Source: Bradyrhizobium elkanii USDA 76 (GTDB lineage Bacteria > Pseudomonadota > Alphaproteobacteria > Rhizobiales > Xanthobacteraceae). Taken from it: a DNA stretch of 64,000 nt. Below, in pieces: positions 17,926-26,380 of the stretch (the first letter of the stretch is position 1; each line of letters opens with the position of its first letter). The DNA is taken from NCBI RefSeq assembly GCF_023278185.1, contig NZ_CP066356.1, positions 2,038,001 to 2,102,000 on the forward strand, given 5' to 3'. The notes under the pieces are model-generated. The model saw only the letters and a list, made by a program, of their open reading frames with translations, searched no databases and was not told where the DNA came from. Position numbers and translations under genes: made by a program.

Positions 17926-18359
17926 CGAAAGCTCCTTGCTGAAGGTCAGCACTTTGCCGTCCTGGCGCCCGTAGGGAGGCCAGGTGAAGGGCGATTGCGT
18001 CGCGGATTGGATGACGGCCGGCGAGGAGGGGAGAGCCCGGTGATCGACAAATTGTGAAGCGGGTTTGCGATCCCTCGACGTCGTCGTTGTTCTCCGATAG
18101 CTGCAGGATTAAGAACCGTGGCCGATCGATTCAACGAGCGCTATCCGCCGATTCCAGCCAAATGTCCGTCGATCCCGGCCAACGCAATCGTGGCCGCCGA
18201 TCCAGGCATTTGCCGCTCGGCATGCCGGCACGCCAATTCTAAATCCGGTGTCAGAAACTGGCGCATTTGTCAGTTGAAGTCGCGCATCGGCTTGCGTCTT
18301 CTGATCATGCTCGCGTGCGGCGATACGAGTTTGCCGCGGTCCCAATCAGGGAGGGTTTC
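17926..18359. other. Divergent intergenic region with an IS21-like relic
   Basis: No gene is recognisable here. Between 18115 and 18215 the motif CGAT(T/C)C, usually preceded by CCG(C/T), recurs at 18127, 18149, 18170 and 18198, spacing 21-28 bases. This recalls the multiple transposase-binding repeats near the ends of IS21-family elements, but no transposase fragment accompanies it, so the call is weak. The promoters of katA and of the Gly-rich protein must also lie here. Confidence 0.35.
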
Positions 18360-18872
18360 ATGAAGAACAGGCTTCTCACGTGTCTCACGGCAGCGACGCT
18401 CGCTGTCAGCGTTGCGCTTGCACCCGCTGCCCTCGCCAGAGGCGGCGGTGGTGGTGGCGGACATGGCGGCGGTGGCTTCGGTGGCGGCCACGGTGGTGCC
18501 ATGGGTGCCATGGGTGGCGGCATGCATGGTGGTGGCTTTGGAGGCGGCATGCATGGCGGTGGTTTCGGCGGCGGGATGCGTGGTGGCGGCGCGGCGTTCG
18601 CCGCCATGGGCGGCGGCGGCCATTTCGCTGGCGGGCGCTTTGGTGGTCCACGCTTCGTCGGTGCACCGGCAATCGGCCCGCGGTTTGCCGGCGCCGGATT
18701 CCGCGGTTCGCGCTTCTTCAAGCATGGCGGCTTCTTCCGCCATCACCGCTTCCATCGCTTCGCGTTCATCGGCGCGCCCTATGTCTATGCCGGCTATGAC
18801 TACGGCTGCTACCGCAGGGTATGGACGGCTTACGGTCTGCAATGGGTCAATGTGTGCGGGGACTATTGGTGA
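18360..18872 (+). CDS. Small exported Gly/His/Met-rich protein
   Basis: The 170-residue precursor has a signal peptide (MKNRLLTCLTAATLAVSVAL followed by APAALA, cut before RGGGG). The next ~90 residues are almost entirely Gly with His, Phe and Met in GGGFGGG/GGGMHGGG repeats, followed by Phe/Arg/His-rich sequence and a C-terminus with tyrosines (GAPYVYAGYDYGCYRRVW). Similar proteins are annotated as sulfur-globule-like or hypothetical in Bradyrhizobium; no function is established. GGGAGGG precedes the ATG. It lies upstream of a two-component system with a 150-bp gap. Confidence 0.75.
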   Translation: MKNRLLTCLTAATLAVSVALAPAALARGGGGGGGHGGGGFGGGHGGAMGAMGGGMHGGGFGGGMHGGGFGGGMRGGGAAFAAMGGGGHFAGGRFGGPRFVGAPAIGPRFAGAGFRGSRFFKHGGFFRHHRFHRFAFIGAPYVYAGYDYGCYRRVWTAYGLQWVNVCGDYW

Positions 18873-18968
18873 TCGCCCAACCAACCGCACCGTTGTCGCG
18901 GTCGTCGCCAGACGTTCCATCCTGCCCCGGAATGGGATAGTCTGGCGGCGATCGTCGCGGGGCGGCCG

Positions 18969-19015
18969 CTCGGAGAGTTTGAGAACTCGGAGAGTTCGAC
19001 ACAGCTCGGAGAGTT
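18969..19015 (+). promoter_or_regulatory. Three direct repeats CTCGGAGAGTT before the response regulator gene
   Basis: Identical 11-mers occur at 18969-18979, 18986-18996 and 19005-19015, 17 and 19 bases apart start to start. OmpR-family regulators bind tandem direct repeats, so these may be autoregulatory sites. The third copy also supplies GGAG close to the start codon of the next gene. Confidence 0.5.
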
Positions 19016-19022
19016 CAGGAAT

Positions 19023-19715
19023 ATGACCGGTGCTCACCGCCGCATTCTCGTCGTCGAGGACGATCCGGAAACCGCAGGTCAGCTCGTCGAGGAGCTCACC
19101 ACCAGCGGTTATGATGTGGATCTGGCAGCCAACGGCCGCGAGGCGCTGAGCCAGGGTGCGGCGCGCGACTATGCCGTGATCACCATCGATCGCATGCTGC
19201 CCGATATCGACGGCATCACGGTGATGCGTCAGATGCGCGACGGCGGCATCGCAGTGCCGTTCCTGATCATCAGTGCGCTCGGCGAAATCGACGACCGGGT
19301 GCGGGGCTTGCGCGCCGGCGGCGACGACTATCTGGTCAAGCCGTTCTCCTTCGTCGAACTGCTGGCGCGGCTGGAGGCGCTCGGCCGCCGCAGCGAGACC
19401 GTTGCCAAGGAGACCATCCTGCGGGTCGGCGATCTCGCGATCGATCTGATTTCGCGCACGGCGAGCCGCCGCGGTCGCAAGATTCCGCTGCTGCCGAAGG
19501 AATTCCAGCTGCTCGAATACCTCGCGCGCAACGAAGGCCGCGTGGTGTCGCGCGCCATGTTGCTGCGGCATGTGTGGGACCTGCACTTCGATCCCTCGAC
19601 CAACATCATCGACGTCTATGTCGGGCGTTTGCGCCGCAAGGTCGACGACCAGCAAGCCTACCCGCTGATCCACACGATCCGCGGCATCGGATACTGCCTC
19701 CGTGCTCCTGGCTAA
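19023..19715 (+). CDS. OmpR-family response regulator
   Basis: The 230-residue protein has a receiver domain (acidic pocket VVEDDPE, phospho-acceptor Asp56 in ITIDRMLPD, Lys in LVKPFSF) and a winged-helix DNA-binding domain (PLLPKEFQLLEYLARNEG, then VDDQQAYPLIHTIRGIGY). It is paired with the histidine kinase that follows, overlapping it by 14 bases. The sequence resembles QseB/IrlR/CusR-type regulators, but the signal is unknown. Three direct repeats upstream are candidate autoregulatory sites. Confidence 0.93.
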   Translation: MTGAHRRILVVEDDPETAGQLVEELTTSGYDVDLAANGREALSQGAARDYAVITIDRMLPDIDGITVMRQMRDGGIAVPFLIISALGEIDDRVRGLRAGGDDYLVKPFSFVELLARLEALGRRSETVAKETILRVGDLAIDLISRTASRRGRKIPLLPKEFQLLEYLARNEGRVVSRAMLLRHVWDLHFDPSTNIIDVYVGRLRRKVDDQQAYPLIHTIRGIGYCLRAPG

Positions 19716-21075
19716 GACCTTCAAGTCGTCGACGTTCCGCCTGGCGTTGATCGCCATCGGGGCCTTCGGCCTGATCGTCTCCGCGATCTTCGCCTATGTC
19801 TACTGGTCGACGTTGTCCTATGTGCGCGACAGGTCCGACCGCGCGATCATGACCGAGCAGGCGAGCCTGGCTGACGCCTATTCGCGGTCCGGGCGCGATG
19901 GCCTGACCGCGTTGATCGCGCAACGCGTCGCGGACAAGGGCTTTGCCGATCATGTGTATTTGTTGGTCGGTCCCGGATCGACCGTGCTGGCGGGAAATCT
20001 CAGGCAGTGGCCGGCGGGCGCCGCCGAGAAGGGATGGGCTGAATTTCGTGCCTCCCTGCCACAGCTTTCCTCGGGAACCTCCCTGCTGCGCGGCGCGACG
20101 GAAACGCTGTCAAACGGCGATCGGCTGCTGGTCGGCCGTGATATCAGCGATCTCGACGGCTTCATGGCGCAGATCAGGGCCGCCGGCATTGCCGTCGTCG
20201 TGCTGATCATCGGGCTTGCGGCTGCTGCCAGCATCGGCGTCACGCGGCGAACGGTCGGCCGGATCGAGTCGATCAACGCGACCAGTCGCGCCATCATGCT
20301 CTCCGGCCTCGACCAGCGCATCCCGCTTCGCGGCAGCCATGACGAATGGGACCGCGTCGCCGAGAATCTCAATCTGATGCTGGACCGGATCCAGACCCTG
20401 ATGGGGGACGTCAAGCAGGTCAGCGAAAATATCGCCCACGACCTGCGCACGCCACTGACCCGGATGCGCGGCCGGCTCGAGAAAGCTTATCACGCCCCGC
20501 GGAGCGGGGAGGGCGATGCCGCGCTGATCGGCGACACCATCGCCGATCTCGACGCGGTGCTCGGGATGTTCGCGTCGATCACGCGGATTTCCGAGATCGA
20601 GACGCGAGCCCGCAAGGGTGCGTTCCGCACCGTCAATCTCGTCGAGATTGCGGGCGAGGTGGTCGAACTCTACGACGCCGCCGCCGAACAGGTGACCACG
20701 CGCCTCGATCTTGCCGGCGATCACGCGGTGCTGGTCACCGGCGACCGCGACCTGCTGTTCGACGCCATCGCCAATCTCGTCGACAACGCCATCAAGCACG
20801 GCCGCCCGGGCGGACGGGTGACGGTGACTTGCGACAACGACGAGCGAGGCGCGGTGATTTCGATCGCCGATGACGGCCCGGGCATTCCCGCCGACCAGCA
20901 CGACCGCGTCTTCAAGCGCTTCTACCGGCTCGAGCAGAGCCGCTACACGCCCGGCAACGGCCTCGGCCTCAGCCTGGTTGCGGCCGTCGCGAGCCTGCAC
21001 GGCGCGCGGATCGAGTTGCGCGACAACGCGCCGGGATTGTTGTGCAGGCTGGTGTTTCCCGCGGCGGAAACGTAG
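19702..21075 (+). CDS. Membrane sensor histidine kinase
   Basis: The 457-residue protein starts at a GTG inside the response regulator gene. It has two membrane segments (about 13-36 and 161-181) around a ~125-residue periplasmic sensor domain, a HAMP linker (VGRIESINATSRAIM), a HisKA domain with His246 (ENIAHDLRTPLTRMRG), and an ATPase domain (NLVDNAIKHG, SIADDGPGIP, GNGLGLSLVAAV). It forms a classical EnvZ-like kinase that phosphorylates the upstream-encoded regulator. The periplasmic part has no recognisable ligand motif. Confidence 0.93.
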   Translation: MLLAKTFKSSTFRLALIAIGAFGLIVSAIFAYVYWSTLSYVRDRSDRAIMTEQASLADAYSRSGRDGLTALIAQRVADKGFADHVYLLVGPGSTVLAGNLRQWPAGAAEKGWAEFRASLPQLSSGTSLLRGATETLSNGDRLLVGRDISDLDGFMAQIRAAGIAVVVLIIGLAAAASIGVTRRTVGRIESINATSRAIMLSGLDQRIPLRGSHDEWDRVAENLNLMLDRIQTLMGDVKQVSENIAHDLRTPLTRMRGRLEKAYHAPRSGEGDAALIGDTIADLDAVLGMFASITRISEIETRARKGAFRTVNLVEIAGEVVELYDAAAEQVTTRLDLAGDHAVLVTGDRDLLFDAIANLVDNAIKHGRPGGRVTVTCDNDERGAVISIADDGPGIPADQHDRVFKRFYRLEQSRYTPGNGLGLSLVAAVASLHGARIELRDNAPGLLCRLVFPAAET

Positions 21076-21113
21076 GCACGCGGCTCGGGCTCCCACTCGC
21101 CGCGCCGCACACT

Positions 21114-21241
21114 CGCCGTCGTCCTGGCGAAAGCCAGGACCTATTGCCCCGAATGACAATTGTTATGCCGCGCTGGGGCCACGATCCCGTTCACAATCAA
21201 ATTCGGTGGTGTGGGTCCTGGCTTTTGCCAGGACGACGGCG
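21114..21241. repeat. Large inverted repeat between convergent genes
   Basis: The 27-base arms at 21114-21140 and 21215-21241 are complementary at 26 positions. Each arm also folds alone (GTCCTGG..CCAGGAC). The element lies between the histidine kinase stop and the azoreductase stop and probably terminates both transcripts. Such GTCCTGGCGAAAGCCAGGAC units recur in Bradyrhizobium intergenic DNA (recollection). Confidence 0.75.
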
Positions 21242-21254
21242 TGGTGAGAGCGGC

Positions 21255-21881
21255 TCAAAACTTCGCTGCTATCTCCGCAAGCCGGCGATGCGCCGCCTCG
21301 CGGGCGGCGCGGATCGGCTCGGTGGGCCCGGTGGTCGGGCCGATCGGCACGAAGCGCACGTCGCTGATGCCGATGAAGCGCAGCGCTTCGCGCAGATAGG
21401 GTGTTGCCATGTCGATGCGGCCGCGGTTCATGCCGGTGACGAAGTCGCTGCCGCTTGCGAGGATCACGATCGTCGGGCGGTCCTTGAGCAGCGGCAGATA
21501 GCCCTGCGCCGGGTCGAAGCGGAAGGCCAGCCCGGGCTGGATGATGACGTCGAGCCACTGCTTGAGCTTGTAGGGAATGCCGAAGTTCCACATCGGCGTT
21601 GAGATCAGCACACGATCGGCCAGCGACAGCCGCAGCGCGAGGCGCTCGGCGATTGCGAAGGCGTCGTGCTGCGAATTGGTGAAGCTCTTGCCGCCGATCC
21701 GGGCGTATTTGGCCTCGAGCAGATAACCCTCGAATTCCGGCAGCGGCTCGCGCCAGAGGTTCATCCCGTCGATCTCCCAGTCCGGCCGCGCCTGACGGAA
21801 GCGATCGAGAAAGACACGCGCGCCGGCCGCCGATTCCGAATCGGCGCGCGGTGAGCAGTTAAGATGCAGCAGCTTCGACAC
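21255..21881 (-). CDS. azoR: FMN-dependent NADH-azoreductase-like flavodoxin-fold protein
   Basis: The 208-residue protein begins MSKLLHLNCSPRADSESAAG, the FMN phosphate-binding start of AzoR, and has ISTPMWNFGIPYKLKQWLD and ASGSDFVTGMN later. AzoR proteins reduce azo bonds and quinones with NADH in the cytoplasm. It is the last gene of the long minus-strand cluster, 9 bp after the SMP-30/isochorismatase gene, so it may reduce a quinone or similar intermediate of the same pathway (inference). A large inverted repeat follows its stop. Confidence 0.9.
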   Translation of the reverse strand: MSKLLHLNCSPRADSESAAGARVFLDRFRQARPDWEIDGMNLWREPLPEFEGYLLEAKYARIGGKSFTNSQHDAFAIAERLALRLSLADRVLISTPMWNFGIPYKLKQWLDVIIQPGLAFRFDPAQGYLPLLKDRPTIVILASGSDFVTGMNRGRIDMATPYLREALRFIGISDVRFVPIGPTTGPTEPIRAAREAAHRRLAEIAAKF

Positions 21882-21890
21882 CGCGCCTCC

Positions 21891-23462
21891 CTAGCCGAGC
21901 GCCTTGATCACGGTGTCGGCGTTGGTCACGACGGAGACGTTCTGGAGCGCGAAGTTGATCGCGGCGTTGTGCCAGTCGGCATTCATGGTCGAGCAGCAAT
22001 CCTCCGGCACGATCATGAAATAGCCCTTGTCGGCGCCGGTGCGCGCTGTGTGCTCCACCGACATGTTGGTCCAGGCCCCGGTGTTGATGATCATGTCGCG
22101 GCCGGTCGCCTTCAGGATGGTCTCGAGCCGCGTGCCTTCCCAGGCGCTCATCCGCATCTTCTCGACCACGAAGTCGCCCAGGCGCGGCTCGAGTCCCGAA
22201 ACCGGTGCCGCGCCCCAACTGCCGCGCACCATCGCCTTGCTGTCGACTAGCCCCTCGAACAGCGGCGCGTTCAAGGTGACGCCGGGCGCGCCTGGCTCGA
22301 CGACGAACCAGACATGGATGATGGCGACGCCGCGCGCTCGCGCAGCCTCCGCCACGCGGCGGACATTGTCGACGACATGCTGCTGGCGGGCGTGCGCGGG
22401 CGCACCGGACTCGGCGAACGCGCCGCCGTCCATGATGACGTCGTTCTGCATGTCCTGGATGATCATCGCGCAGCGTTGCGGATCGAGCTGCATCTCGCCG
22501 GCGGTCAGGTTCGGCGCAGGCGTGGACGATGTGGCACTCGCGCCGCCGCGCTTGCCGCTCATATAGGGCTCATGGCGCGGACCGACCTTGGTCGGGATCG
22601 CATAGACCGAATGGGTGGCGGTCAGATAGAGCGTGCGGAAGTCGGCGCCGCCCCAGGCGAGGTTGGCGACGAGCTCCGGCAGGCGGACCTTGCCGAGCAG
22701 GTCGCCGCCGGGTGAATAGACCCAGACGCCGCCGGGCGCAGTGACCCAGACATTGCCGCGCTGGTCGCACTTCATGCCGTCGGGCAGGCCGGGCTCGAGC
22801 TCGGAGCGGATGCCGGAGGCGAACACGCGCGGATTGGCAAGCGAGCCGTCGGCGCTGACGTCGAAGGCGCGGATTAGCGCCTGCACGGTGTCGTTGACAT
22901 AGAGGATGCGCTCGTCCGGCGAGAAGCACAGCCCGTTCGGTTGCTCGAACAGATAGCGGTCGACCAGCAGTTTCGGCGCGCCGCCGCCGGGCGGCACGCG
23001 GTAGACGCCCTGGAAGCCGAGCTGGCGCGGCCGTTCGACGCCATAGACCGGCATCCGGCCGTACCATGGATCGGAGAAATAGATCGCGCCGGAGGAATGC
23101 ACGCAGACGTCGTTCGGACTGTTGAGCTCCTGGTTCTCGTAATGCGAGACCAGCACCTCGCGCCGCCCGTCGGGCCGCTCGCGGATCAGCGACGACGTTG
23201 CGTGCTCGCAGACGATCAGATTGAGGTCCGCGTCATAGGTCATGCCGTTGCATTTGTTCGACGGCCGCTTGACCTCGACGACGCCGCGCCGCGCATCCCA
23301 GCGCCGCCGTACGTCGCCGGGCATGTCGGAGAACAGCAGGAAGTGATCGAGCGGATGCCAGATCGGTCCCTCCGTGAAATCAAAGCCGGTCCCGACCTGG
23401 CCGACCGGCGCGTAGGGATCGATCAGGCCTTCGAACTCGCTGCGCAGCGTGACATGCGTCAT
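21891..23462 (-). CDS. SMP-30/gluconolactonase-like domain fused to an isochorismatase-like domain
   Basis: The 523-residue protein is a fusion. Residues ~1-300 form a six-bladed SMP-30/gluconolactonase propeller, with metal-site candidates in FTEGPIWHPL (Glu), ELNSPNDVCV (Asn) and GLPDGMKCDQRGN (Asp). After a Ser/Thr/Ala/Pro linker, residues ~330-523 form an isochorismatase-family hydrolase: Asp337 in IIQDMQND and Lys435 in VVEKMRMSAW are kept, but the nucleophile position reads NMSVEHTAR, so Ser468 replaces the usual Cys. The amidase chemistry of the family is therefore doubtful, while a lactonase activity of the first domain is plausible. It is cotranscribed with the MBL lactonase gene (12-bp gap). 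Confidence 0.88.
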   Translation of the reverse strand: MTHVTLRSEFEGLIDPYAPVGQVGTGFDFTEGPIWHPLDHFLLFSDMPGDVRRRWDARRGVVEVKRPSNKCNGMTYDADLNLIVCEHATSSLIRERPDGRREVLVSHYENQELNSPNDVCVHSSGAIYFSDPWYGRMPVYGVERPRQLGFQGVYRVPPGGGAPKLLVDRYLFEQPNGLCFSPDERILYVNDTVQALIRAFDVSADGSLANPRVFASGIRSELEPGLPDGMKCDQRGNVWVTAPGGVWVYSPGGDLLGKVRLPELVANLAWGGADFRTLYLTATHSVYAIPTKVGPRHEPYMSGKRGGASATSSTPAPNLTAGEMQLDPQRCAMIIQDMQNDVIMDGGAFAESGAPAHARQQHVVDNVRRVAEAARARGVAIIHVWFVVEPGAPGVTLNAPLFEGLVDSKAMVRGSWGAAPVSGLEPRLGDFVVEKMRMSAWEGTRLETILKATGRDMIINTGAWTNMSVEHTARTGADKGYFMIVPEDCCSTMNADWHNAAINFALQNVSVVTNADTVIKALG

Positions 23463-23474
23463 CGCCTCGATCCT

Positions 23475-24326
23475 CTACGCCGGGAACCAATTGCGCTGCG
23501 GTAGGCTCTGCACGACAGGCCCGGGTACCTGGTCGTGCAGCCGGCCGACCACCATGCCGCCCTCGATCTTGGCCGGGCGATCATGCACCGGAAGCAGATA
23601 GCGTGAGCTCGAGAGCAGCTTCTTGATCGCGGCCTTCTCGGCGCGCTTGCTGGTGCCGTGGTTGCCCGTGGTGCGCGGCTCGGCGTCGTGGATCTCGTTA
23701 AAGGGATTCACGATCTGGTCGTTGAAATCATAGATCACGTCGCCGCAGATCGTGGCGATGCCGTCGGCGGTGTGGACGTGGATGTTCATCGAGCCTTCGG
23801 TGTGGGCGTTGGCGGCGTCGCAATAGACGCCCGGCATCAGCTCGACCGGGCCGGTGATTTCGAGGTCGAGAAAGCGCAGCGCGCTCTTGGTGTGCAGGCG
23901 GTCGATCAGATGCTTGATGTCCGGCGCCGGATACTGCGGGTGCATCAGGCCGGAGACGGAGTATTCCAGCTCCTTGCGGTTCAGCACGACCGTGGTGTTC
24001 ATCGGGAACAGGTCGTCCTTGCCGGCATGATCGATGTGCAGATGGGTGTGGCAGACGAAACGGACGTCGCCCATCCGCACGCCGTGGCGGGCGAGTTGGT
24101 TCTCGATCATGTTCTCGTGGAACTGGAGCCCGCGCATGCCGAGCGTCTCCATGATCTGGTTGGAGCGATATCCGGTGTCGACCAGCACGGGGTAGGGGCC
24201 GCCGAGGATCAGGAAGCCGAGCGTCAGCACGCGGCGGGTGCGGCCGCAATTGTGCCCGAGCACGAGGAAGCTCGATTCCAGCTCGATATCGCCATAGTCC
24301 AGAATCTTGATCTCCAACGGCATCAT
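23475..24326 (-). CDS. N-acyl-homoserine-lactonase-family metallo-hydrolase
   Basis: The 283-residue protein is a metallo-beta-lactamase-fold enzyme. The metal motif HTHLHIDHAG (H95, H97, D99, H100) is intact, with further ligands in DAANAHTEGS and GDVIYD. The N-terminal MPLEIKILDYG and LILGGPYPVLVDTGY match the AhlD/AttM lactonase branch. Members hydrolyse acyl-homoserine lactones or other lactones. In this catabolic setting a pathway lactone is at least as likely as quorum quenching. GGGAGGGAGA precedes two adjacent ATGs; the second (24323) has better spacing. Confidence 0.88.
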   Translation of the reverse strand: MMPLEIKILDYGDIELESSFLVLGHNCGRTRRVLTLGFLILGGPYPVLVDTGYRSNQIMETLGMRGLQFHENMIENQLARHGVRMGDVRFVCHTHLHIDHAGKDDLFPMNTTVVLNRKELEYSVSGLMHPQYPAPDIKHLIDRLHTKSALRFLDLEITGPVELMPGVYCDAANAHTEGSMNIHVHTADGIATICGDVIYDFNDQIVNPFNEIHDAEPRTTGNHGTSKRAEKAAIKKLLSSSRYLLPVHDRPAKIEGGMVVGRLHDQVPGPVVQSLPQRNWFPA

Positions 24327-24374
24327 TCTCCCTCCCGATTCGTGTTCGTTGTTATGTTCGTGCCCGCGGTGCGG

Positions 24375-25265
24375 CTATGGCTCCAGCCGATAGACCCGCG
24401 CCGCCGTCGTGCTGAAGATCGCCTCGCGCTGTTCGGGGCTGAGCCGTTCGGCTGCCGTCTTGAAAGCGGCGACGAGATCGCGATAGCTGGTCCACAGCTT
24501 CTCGATCGGAAAGTTCGAGCCGAACAGGCAGCGGTCGGCGCCGAAGATCGCGACGGTATCGGTCATCACGCCGGCGATATGCGCGGCATCGTTGCGATGG
24601 ATGAAGGTGCCGAGCCCGGACAGCTTCGACACCACATTCGGACATCGCGCGAGCCGCGTCATCCCGGTGCGCCAGGCGGCGCGGCCCCGCGGCGACAGAT
24701 CCTCCAGCATGCCGGCATGCTGCAGGATGAACGTCACGTCAGGGCAGGCCTCCGCAAGGCCGGCCGCATCGGCCATCTGCGGCGCGAACACCTGCAGGTC
24801 AAAACTCCAGCTGTAGTCGGCGAGATGGCCGACATTGCGCCGGATCACGGGATCGGTGCAGAGATCGGCACGGGCGGCGAAGCGGTACAACGGGTTTTCG
24901 TGCCAGTGCAGCTGCATGCGCACGCCGCGCACCAGCGGATAGCGCTTCAACCGATCGAGGTGCGGCCGGACGTCGGCGACCGAGAAATCGGCATAGGCGA
25001 CGAGAGCGTGCGGCCAGCCGTGCGCGTCCGCGGTCTGCTGCACCCAGGCCGCCTCGTCCTCGAACTGGCCGTTCGGCCAGTTGGTCTGGACATAGACCGA
25101 GCGGGTGACGCCGGTGCCCTTGAGGTCGTCGAGATATTCCTCGATCGGATAGTCGCGCCGGATCGGCTCGTAGGGGCCGAAGATGCGCGGCTGCATCGGG
25201 CCGGACAGCCAGGCGAGATCGGCCTGCCGCCAGATGTGATGATGTCCGTCGACAATACCAGTCAC
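24375..25265 (-). CDS. Amidohydrolase family protein (amidohydrolase-2 type)
   Basis: The 296-residue TIM-barrel protein starts with GTG overlapping the stop of the VWA gene (GTGA). MTGIVDGHHHIWRQADLAW holds the first metal histidines; FILQHAGMLEDL, NVVSKLSGL and CLFGSNFPIEKLW match the lactonase/decarboxylase branch of amidohydrolases. It is a distant relative of the amidohydrolase at 11999-12853. It likely hydrolyses a lactone or cyclic intermediate of the pathway encoded by this operon; substrate unknown. Confidence 0.88.
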   Translation of the reverse strand: MTGIVDGHHHIWRQADLAWLSGPMQPRIFGPYEPIRRDYPIEEYLDDLKGTGVTRSVYVQTNWPNGQFEDEAAWVQQTADAHGWPHALVAYADFSVADVRPHLDRLKRYPLVRGVRMQLHWHENPLYRFAARADLCTDPVIRRNVGHLADYSWSFDLQVFAPQMADAAGLAEACPDVTFILQHAGMLEDLSPRGRAAWRTGMTRLARCPNVVSKLSGLGTFIHRNDAAHIAGVMTDTVAIFGADRCLFGSNFPIEKLWTSYRDLVAAFKTAAERLSPEQREAIFSTTAARVYRLEP

Positions 25266-26380
25266 GCAGCTCTCCTTGTTCCAAGCGACAGCAGATGCGC
25301 GACAACAGCCGCGCTGGATCCGCCGTCCACGAGATCGTCGACGAAGCGCTGGATCGCGATCAGCGCCTCGGTTTGCGGCGTGAAGCCGGGCGAGGTTGCG
25401 AGCGGCGTCAGCCAGCTGACGCGCCAGGCCCGCCGCGACAGCTTGGCGACCGCATCGCGCAGTGCCGCCGGGTCGCCGCGCTCGAGGCCATCGGAGACGA
25501 TCACGACCGCGGCGCCGCGGGCATACCCGCCGAACCGCGGCACCGCGAGGAACGCCTGCAACGCGTCGCCGATCCTTGTGCCGCCATCCCAGTCGCTGAC
25601 CAGGAAGGAGGCCGCGTTCAGCGCCTGCTCGCGCCGCTTCAGCCGCAGCGCCGGCGTGACGCGGGTCAGCCTTGTGCCGAAGGTGAAGACCTCGACATTG
25701 CCGGCCGCCTGCACCAGCACATGCGCGAGCTTCATGTTCTCCTCGGTGCGCGCCTTCATCGAGCCGGAGACGTCGATCAGGAACAGGATCTTGCGCGGAC
25801 GCTGGCGGCGGCGCATCCGCCCGAGCCGCAGCACCTCGCCGTCATTGCGCACGCTGTCGCGTAGCGTGCGGCGCAGATCGGCGAACGGGCCACTCCGTGC
25901 GCGACGGCGCCGGTGGCCGCGCCGTCGCGGCAGCCGCCGTGCCGCCTCGCGCGACAGTTTTCGCAGCGGATCGCTGGTCGCCGCCTGTGCAAAGCGGCGC
26001 TCGACCAATGCCTCGGCGCGCGCCGCGGCGAGGCCGGACTCATTGGCCTCGTCGGCGAGCGGCGGCTCGTCCTCGCCGCGGCCTTCCTCCTGCAGGCGGA
26101 CGGTCTCCTCGTCCTCGCCTTCGGCCTGTTCGATCGCCTCGGCGCCGCGAAAATGGATGTCGAACAGCCGGTCATACGTCGCACGGCGTTCCGGCGGTGG
26201 CGCCAGCGTCGCTAGCCCGGCCAGGCGGACGTGCTCGAGGCTGCGCGGCCCGAGCAACTCGATCGCCGCGAGGAAGCTCGTCGTCTGCTCCGGCGCGACC
26301 GCGAAGCCGTTGGCGCGCAGCAGAGCGACGAACGAGACAAATATCCGCGCGGCGCGCGGCAGCTGCAGGTCGTCGCTCAC
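25262..26380 (-). CDS. VWA domain protein, CoxE-like
   Basis: The 372-residue protein has a C-terminal von Willebrand A domain with a complete MIDAS start (KILFLIDVSGSMKARTEEN) and a CoxE-like N-terminal half with an acidic Glu-rich region (EGEDEETVRLQEEGRGEDE). CoxE and its partner ATPase CoxD help insert or activate the bimetallic centre of CO dehydrogenase. Here it overlaps the MoxR gene by 4 bp (GTG start) and follows molybdenum hydroxylase genes, so a similar maturation role for this hydroxylase is likely. Cytoplasmic; no signal peptide. Confidence 0.88.
   Translation of the reverse strand: MSDDLQLPRAARIFVSFVALLRANGFAVAPEQTTSFLAAIELLGPRSLEHVRLAGLATLAPPPERRATYDRLFDIHFRGAEAIEQAEGEDEETVRLQEEGRGEDEPPLADEANESGLAAARAEALVERRFAQAATSDPLRKLSREAARRLPRRRGHRRRRARSGPFADLRRTLRDSVRNDGEVLRLGRMRRRQRPRKILFLIDVSGSMKARTEENMKLAHVLVQAAGNVEVFTFGTRLTRVTPALRLKRREQALNAASFLVSDWDGGTRIGDALQAFLAVPRFGGYARGAAVVIVSDGLERGDPAALRDAVAKLSRRAWRVSWLTPLATSPGFTPQTEALIAIQRFVDDLVDGGSSAAVVAHLLSLGTRRAA

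Noticed and set aside
17926..18120. OxyR binding site upstream of katA
   Set aside because: GATAGCTGCAGGATTAAG has only a partial resemblance to the ATAG-N7-CTAT spacing; not enough to call.
18969..19015. Triple direct repeat considered as a CRISPR array
   Set aside because: Units are only 11 bp with 6-8-base spacers, no cas genes nearby.
18270..19757. Minus-strand open frame opposite the Gly-rich gene and the response regulator
   Set aside because: Antisense of two well-supported genes; Thr/Ala/His repeats are the reverse reading of the Gly-rich codons.
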